In this document: positions 6,912 through 11,188 of the stretch, piece by piece
Numbering within the stretch: the stretch's first letter is position 1
How the letters are laid out: the number at the start of each line of letters is the position of its first letter
DNA from: CANCDA01 sp043757205
GTDB taxonomy: Bacteria > Pseudomonadota > Gammaproteobacteria > Burkholderiales > Burkholderiaceae_C
Direction: 5' to 3'
Assembly (NCBI GenBank): GCA_043757205.1
Contig: JAYVPU010000036.1
Coordinates: 1-11,188, forward strand
DNA: 11,188 nt
Translations under genes and position numbers: made by a program
The notes under the pieces: model-generated
The model's input: only the letters and a program-made list of their open reading frames with translations
The model's database searches: none
What the model was told of the DNA's origin: nothing

Positions 6912-7877
6912 TTACTCCACACCCCGCTCAACGACCAGCACACCACCTCGGGCGGATTGAGCCGCCCCCGTGGTCACCAAAAACACCCCCGGCAAGATGA
7001 GTGCGGCACCCACCAGATGGTGCCAGCCCGGCACTTCTCCCAGCAGCCACCAAGCTGCCAAACCACCGAACAGCGGCCCCAGGTAGAGCGACACGGCCAC
7101 GCGGCTGGCACTTAAAACTTGTTGCGCCCAGCCATAAATCCAATACACCCCCAAGCCAGGCACGATGGCTGCGGCCAGCACCAACCACAAAGCGGACATA
7201 CCCCACTGTGTGAATCCTGTCTGTGTTGATTCCCAGAGGGCAAAAGGCAGCAGCGTCACAACACCACCCATGAAAATGGCAGCCAAGCGCGCCGTCGCAC
7301 TCAAGCCGCTGGGGCACAGCTTTTGCAGCAAGGCATACGCCGCCCACGCCACAGTGGCGGCCACAATCCACAAATCACCCGGTACAAATTGCACGTTGGC
7401 CAGTTGCGCCCACTGCCCTTTGACGACCACGTTAAACACCCCCGCCAAAGCCAGAGCAACCCCCAGCATCTGGCGCAGGCCCAATCGTTCGCCCAACCAC
7501 CCAGCCGCACCTAGGCCGATGAGCACCGGAGACGCCGCGTAAATCAAGGCAATGTTGATAGCCTCAGTCGAACGCGCACCTTGATAAACCCAGGCCCCAC
7601 AAACGAGCATGCCCAAGGCACCCAAAATCAAATACTGTCACCAAACGCGCAACACAGCCGCACGCTCGCGCCATAGCTCGGGCCCGGCAATCACCAGCAG
7701 CACACACCCCGCAATAGCCCAACGCCCCAACGCCAGCAGATAGGGGCCAATCACCCCGGGCGCTTTGCGCGCCACAATGTAGTTGACCGTCCACAGCGCA
7801 GGCACCAGCCACAACAAGGTCTGCGCCCAACGAATTTGGCGATGCTGCGCTTCAAGCGCACCTGATTTTGATATCAC
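6912..7877 (-). pseudogene. EamA/DMT-family transporter, interrupted by an in-frame TGA
   Basis: One reading frame from GTG at 7877 (AGGGAG eight bases before it) to the stop at 6912 would encode about 321 aa, the normal size for a two-domain EamA (RhaT/YdcZ-type) inner-membrane exporter with about ten helices. Codon 80 is TGA (7640-7638), inside the first EamA domain after RERAAVLRVW. Family sequence resumes at once in the same frame (QYLILGALGMLVCGAWVYQG), and the second domain is intact. A single C-to-T change from CGA (Arg) is the simplest explanation. Other explanations are sequencing error, readthrough (UGA followed by C is a leaky context) or restart at TTG 7631, which has GGTGA nearby. 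A restart product would lack the first helices. The next gene, an MFS transporter, might cover the same function. Confidence 0.85.
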
Positions 7878-8069
7878 TGTCGGGGCTCCCTGTTCATTTG
7901 CGTGAGTTCTCGCAGCCCCATCGCCTCCACCCAGTCACCAAAGGGTAGCGATCTGCGCGCGTGTGAACTCTGTATTTACGGGCAGGCTTGAGGTCTTCAC
8001 AGACGCTGTAAAACCCGCGCTGCGGCTTGCCGGGGCGCCGCGTTTGACCTCCATAGCCCACTGACCATC
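7878..8069. other. 192-bp gap between spoVR and the EamA-family gene
   Basis: There is no confident gene here. An inverted repeat GCGGC/GCCGC (8022-8026, 8037-8041) lacks a U tract and is not a clear terminator. Minus-strand fragments look weakly coding: a 39-codon ATG frame (8054-7935) ending TRAQIATLW, then a different frame reading LPFGDWVEAMGLRELTQMN until it overlaps the start of the EamA-family gene. A decayed small gene is possible. The promoter for the downstream three-gene set should also lie here, but I could not place it. Confidence 0.4.
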
Positions 8070-9629
8070 TTAAGATTGATCCGCTTGGGCTTGGGCCGCA
8101 ATGTCCCAATGTTGCATTACTTTACCGTGCTTATCCACGCTTTCAAGCCTGACCGAAAAACCCCAAAGTCGTGCCACATGTTTGAGCACTTCATCAGCTT
8201 CGCTATGCAGCGGTCGGTCGTCACTGCGGCAGTGGCGCAAGGTCAGCGCTCGGTCGCCGCGCAGGTTCACATTCCAGACCTGAATGTTGGGCTCGCGCCA
8301 GCTCAGGTCGTATTGGCGAGCCAGTGTCTCGCGCACCCGCTTGTAGCCAGCGTCGTCGTGGATCGCGGCGACCTCAAGCTCAGACTGGTCGGCATCGTCC
8401 ATCACTGAAAACAGCCGAAACTCCCGAATCAAATGCGGCGAGAGGTACTGACCGATGAAACTTTCGTCGCGATAACCCCTCATGGCCATATCCAGGGTTT
8501 TGACCCAATCGGTTCCCGCAATGTCGGGAAACCATTGGCGGTCTTCCTCTGTGGGTTGCTCGCAGATGCGGCGCAAATCACTGAACATGGCAAAACCCAG
8601 CGCGTAGGGGTTGATGCCGCTGAAGGCCGGGTGCTTGGACGGCGGTTGGTAGATCACATTGGTGTGCGAACGCAGGCACTCGATCATGTAACCATCGCTG
8701 AGCAAACCCTCGTCGTACATAGCGTTGAGAATCGTGTAGTGCCAGAACGTGGCCCAGCCCTCGTTCATAACCTGGGTTTGCCGCTGCGGGTAAAAATACT
8801 GGGCCACCTTGCGCACGATGCGCACCACCTCACGCTGCCAGGGCTCCAGCAGGGGCGCATTTTTCTCCACGAAGTAGAGCAAATTCTCCTCAGGCTCGGG
8901 GGGGAAGCGTCGGTTGGTTTTTTCCGCCTGCTTGTGCGCCGATTTTGGCAGCGTGCGCCACAGGTCGTTCACTTGCTGTTGCAAATAAATCTCCCGCTCC
9001 TTGCGCCGCGATTCCTCCTCGGCCAAAGATCGCTTTTGCGAACGGCGGTAGCGGTCCACGCCGATACTCATCAGTGCATGGCAGGAGTCGAGCAACTGCT
9101 CAACCGCATCGACACCGTGAAGCTCCTCGCACTCGGCAATGTAAGCGCGGGCATGGACCAGGTAGTCCACGATCGCGTCAGCGTCAGTCCACATGCGAAA
9201 CAGGTAATTGCCCTTGAAGAAAGAGTTGTGCCCGTAGCAGGCGTGCGCCATCACCAGCACTTGCATGGGCATGGTGTTCTCCTCCATCAGGTAGGCGATG
9301 CAGGGGTTGGAGTTGATGACGATCTCGTAGGCCAGACCCATCTGGCCGCGGCGGTAGCTCTTTTCGCTGGTGATGAACTGCTTGCCAAATGACCAGTGCC
9401 GGTAGTTGACTGGCATGCCCACCGAGGCGTAGGCGTCGATCATCTGCTCGGAACTGATGACCTCCATTTGCACCGGGTAAGTGTCCAGACCAAAACGCCG
9501 AGCCGTGCGCTCGATCTCACGGTGGTAGGTATCGATCAGCTCGAAGGTCCAGTCAGATGGGCTGGGCAGCGGCTCACGGCGATGCGGGTCATTCGCCGCT
9601 GGTGTAAGCGGGGCTTCGTTCCTTGTCAT
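8070..9629 (-). CDS. SpoVR family protein (YcgB-like)
   Basis: A 519-aa cytoplasmic protein named after Bacillus subtilis SpoVR (spore cortex) and widespread in non-spore-forming proteobacteria as YcgB. Its biochemical activity is not established. Conserved elements visible are SDWTFELIDTYHREIE, YPVQMEVISSEQM, YEIVINSNPCIAYLMEEN (101-118), MAHACYGHNSFFKGN (127-141) and NEGWATFWHYTILN (E290, H297). The His and Glu residues in the last two could bind a metal, which is my inference. A charged segment (about 197-225, KRSLAEEESRRKERE) is probably helical. Length matches E. coli YcgB (about 510 aa). Its ATG overlaps the yeaH stop as ATGA, implying translational coupling, and places it third in the prkA-yeaH-spoVR stress cluster. 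Confidence 0.95.
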   Translation of the reverse strand: MTRNEAPLTPAANDPHRREPLPSPSDWTFELIDTYHREIERTARRFGLDTYPVQMEVISSEQMIDAYASVGMPVNYRHWSFGKQFITSEKSYRRGQMGLAYEIVINSNPCIAYLMEENTMPMQVLVMAHACYGHNSFFKGNYLFRMWTDADAIVDYLVHARAYIAECEELHGVDAVEQLLDSCHALMSIGVDRYRRSQKRSLAEEESRRKEREIYLQQQVNDLWRTLPKSAHKQAEKTNRRFPPEPEENLLYFVEKNAPLLEPWQREVVRIVRKVAQYFYPQRQTQVMNEGWATFWHYTILNAMYDEGLLSDGYMIECLRSHTNVIYQPPSKHPAFSGINPYALGFAMFSDLRRICEQPTEEDRQWFPDIAGTDWVKTLDMAMRGYRDESFIGQYLSPHLIREFRLFSVMDDADQSELEVAAIHDDAGYKRVRETLARQYDLSWREPNIQVWNVNLRGDRALTLRHCRSDDRPLHSEADEVLKHVARLWGFSVRLESVDKHGKVMQHWDIAAQAQADQS

Positions 9630-10894
9630 GTGCTGACCCCTTTCTTGAACAGCGCTCGAAACACCGGATAAATCTGCGATGGCTCAAGAACTTTTTGTAT
9701 CGCAAAGTTGGGGTTCGCCAGTGCCACGCGTTCATATTCCTCCCAGAGGTTCTGATTTTCTTCGGCCACTTGGACATAGGCAAAGTAGCGCAGCATGGGC
9801 AGCAATCGACTGACCAGCAAGTCCCGACAAACGGGCGAATCCTGCTGCCAGTTATCGCCGTCTGAGGCTTGGGCACCGTAGATGTTCCAATCGCTACGCG
9901 GATAGCGCGCCTGGATGATCTTTTCCATCAACTCCAAGGCGCTGGAGACAATCGTGCCGCCGGTCTCGGTAGAGTGGAAAAACTCCTGCTCCGACACCTC
10001 GGCCGCCTGCGTGTGGTGACGAATGAAAACCACATCGATTCGCTCGTAATGCCGGGTCAGGAACAAATACAGCAAGCTAAAGAAACGCTTGGCCAAGTCC
10101 TTGCGACCTTCATCCATCGATCCCGACACATCCATCAGGCAAAACATCACCGCTTTGGCACTGGGCAAGGGCACCCGCACGTGGTTGCGAAATCGCAAAT
10201 CAAAAGGATCCAGAAACGGTATGCGGCGCAAGCGTGACAGCAAGGCATCCATCTGGGTTTGAATCACCTCGATTTCTGACTTGTCCGGCGGTGACTTCGC
10301 GAGCGCTTTCTCCATACGCGCTTCGAGCGCATGCAACTCCCGCCGTACTTCGCCACCCATGGCAATACGCCGCCCCAGCGCCATTCGCATCGACCGCACC
10401 ACATGCAAGCTCGTCGGCGTGCCTTCCAACACAAAACCAGCGCGTTGCGATTTCCATTCCGGCGCGTCGGGCAGCAACTGGGTGCGCACCAAGCGCGGCA
10501 GCTCCAAATCATCGAAGAAGTACTGCATAAACTCTTCGCGTGTGATGCTGAAGACGAAATCATCCTCTCCCGTCTCATCGCCGTCAGAACCTTCGCCTGA
10601 GCCGCCGCCACCGTCACCCTGGGGGCGCGCAATACGGTCGCCACGTGCATGATCGCGGTTGCCAGGGTGTACGGTCTCGCGCTGACCTCCAGGGCCGTGG
10701 CCGAATACCGGCTCAGACACGTCACGTCGCGGCAACGTGATGTCCTGGCCTTGCTCGATATCGCGAACATCGCGCCCGCTCACTGCGCGGCGCACCGCTT
10801 CGCGAATCTGCTCCCGGAAACGGCGCAAGAACCGCTCGCGGTTGCCGATCGACTTGTTCTTGCCTGACAAGCGTCGGTCGATGATGTTCAGCAT
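9626..10894 (-). CDS. yeaH: YeaH/YhbH family protein (DUF444, VWA-like)
   Basis: A 422-aa protein of the DUF444 family that accompanies PrkA kinases. The N-terminus IIDRRLSGKNKSIGNRERFL and the EPVFGHGPGG...VHPGN segment match YeaH. A Gly/Asp-rich linker (about 93-112) follows, then the region FVFSITREEFMQYFF. The C-terminal half is von Willebrand A-like with an intact MIDAS motif D255-V-S257-G-S259, a TGGT (311-314) and SDGDN (344-348), so divalent-metal binding is likely. In E. coli yeaGH is RpoS-linked and acts in nutrient stress. The start is set at ATG 10894 because it gives the family N-terminus and has GGAG six bases before it; an in-frame extension to 10930 exists but lacks support. 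It overlaps spoVR by 4 bases and follows prkA by 54 nt. Confidence 0.95.
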   Translation of the reverse strand: MLNIIDRRLSGKNKSIGNRERFLRRFREQIREAVRRAVSGRDVRDIEQGQDITLPRRDVSEPVFGHGPGGQRETVHPGNRDHARGDRIARPQGDGGGGSGEGSDGDETGEDDFVFSITREEFMQYFFDDLELPRLVRTQLLPDAPEWKSQRAGFVLEGTPTSLHVVRSMRMALGRRIAMGGEVRRELHALEARMEKALAKSPPDKSEIEVIQTQMDALLSRLRRIPFLDPFDLRFRNHVRVPLPSAKAVMFCLMDVSGSMDEGRKDLAKRFFSLLYLFLTRHYERIDVVFIRHHTQAAEVSEQEFFHSTETGGTIVSSALELMEKIIQARYPRSDWNIYGAQASDGDNWQQDSPVCRDLLVSRLLPMLRYFAYVQVAEENQNLWEEYERVALANPNFAIQKVLEPSQIYPVFRALFKKGVST

Positions 10895-10914
10895 CGCGCT
10901 CTCCGTTATGACCG

Positions 10915-10936
10915 CCCGCGATGTGCACACCGCGGG
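10915..10936 (-). promoter_or_regulatory. GC-rich hairpin between prkA and yeaH
   Basis: CCCGCG (10915-10920) and CGCGGG (10931-10936) are perfect arms around ATGTGCACAC, which is itself nearly self-complementary (TG-TGCA-CA). It lies in the 54-nt spacer and ends ten bases before the yeaH GGAG (10904-10901). No U tract follows, so it is probably not a terminator. It may limit yeaH translation or stabilise a processed prkA 3' end. Confidence 0.5.
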
Positions 10937-10948
10937 TCAGCCTTTCTA

Positions 10949-11188
10949 TCAAGAACTCTTGCGAACCCGCAAGTACCAGTCGCACAGCAGGCGAACCTGG
11001 CGTGCGGTGTAGCCCTTGTCCACCATGCGGTTCACGAAGTCTTCGTGCTTCTTCTGCTCGTCTGCGCTGGCCTTGGCATTGAAGGAGATCACTGGCAGCA
11101 GATCCTCGGTGTTGGAGAACATCTTCTTCTCAATCACCGTGCGCAGCTTCTCGTAGCTGGTCCAGGCCGGGTTCTTGCCCTCATGGTT
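10949..11188 (-). CDS. prkA: PrkA-type serine protein kinase, C-terminal part (runs off right edge)
   Basis: The last 79 codons of a PrkA/YeaG-family protein, an AAA-plus-containing serine kinase of about 640 aa that acts with YeaH and SpoVR in stress and starvation responses. The visible end reads NPAWTSYEKLRTVIEKKMF, SNTEDLLPVISFNAKASADE, QKKHEDFVNRMVDKGYTARQ and closes with WYLRVRKSS, closely matching the YeaG C-terminus. The nucleotide-binding and kinase regions lie outside the window, so catalytic residues cannot be checked. No start is visible; the frame is open to 11188. The stop is 54 nt before yeaH, and the genes are probably co-transcribed. Confidence 0.95.
   Translation of the reverse strand, partial: NHEGKNPAWTSYEKLRTVIEKKMFSNTEDLLPVISFNAKASADEQKKHEDFVNRMVDKGYTARQVRLLCDWYLRVRKSS

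Noticed and set aside
7638..7640. Selenocysteine or tryptophan recoding at the TGA
   Set aside because: Neighbouring genes use TGA as a normal stop, EamA proteins have no redox role for selenocysteine, and no obvious SECIS-like stem follows. A point mutation is simpler.
7894..8109. 71-codon minus-strand frame overlapping the end of spoVR
   Set aside because: It begins inside spoVR, has no clear ribosome binding site, and its Arg/Trp/Gly-rich product looks like out-of-frame translation of GC-rich DNA.
10895..10930. N-terminal extension of yeaH to position 10930
   Set aside because: The extra 12 residues do not match the family, and the hairpin and GGAG site lie within or just before this stretch, supporting the start at 10894.

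Overview
The window looks like a chromosomal segment of a betaproteobacterium, most likely Burkholderiales and probably Comamonadaceae. This is inferred from the thrS-infC-rpmI-rplT order, the sequence style of IF3 and L20, and the lysine/alanine/proline-rich DNA-binding protein; no 16S or other taxonomic marker is present. Almost every gene is on the minus strand. The one clear exception is the SWIB-domain gene at 3392-3826.

Region 1 (1-3194, minus strand) is a translation operon read right to left: thrS (threonyl-tRNA synthetase), infC (IF3, starting at an ATC codon), rpmI (L35) and the start of rplT (L20), which runs off the left edge. The thrS-infC and infC-rpmI spacers hold RNA structure. 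The infC-rpmI spacer carries a tandem array of four 26-bp units (about 445-541). Three of them fold into hairpins whose stems change in a compensatory way between units.

Region 2 (3195-3912) is the divergent thrS / SWIB spacer, then a plus-strand gene for a small nucleoid-type protein (histone H1-like KK-repeat tail fused to a SWIB domain), then a strong hairpin terminator lying between convergent genes.

Region 3 (3913-7877, minus strand) is a compact set: an EamA/DMT-family exporter gene interrupted by one in-frame TGA, an MFS transporter 12 nt downstream, and a thiamine-diphosphate enzyme of the acetolactate-synthase superfamily about 40 nt further on. It looks like one transcription unit ending at the shared terminator. 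Its substrate is not evident.

Region 4 (8070-11188, minus strand) is the conserved stress cluster prkA (partial) - yeaH/yhbH (DUF444) - spoVR (ycgB). The yeaH and spoVR genes overlap by ATGA, and a GC-rich hairpin sits just before the yeaH ribosome binding site.

Most of the window is conserved core genome. The items most worth a second look are the covarying 26-bp hairpin array, the nonsense codon in the EamA gene, the unassigned ThDP enzyme/transporter set, and the H1-SWIB fusion. I see no phage, IS element, CRISPR array, tRNA or rRNA, and no clearly novel defence or mobile system.
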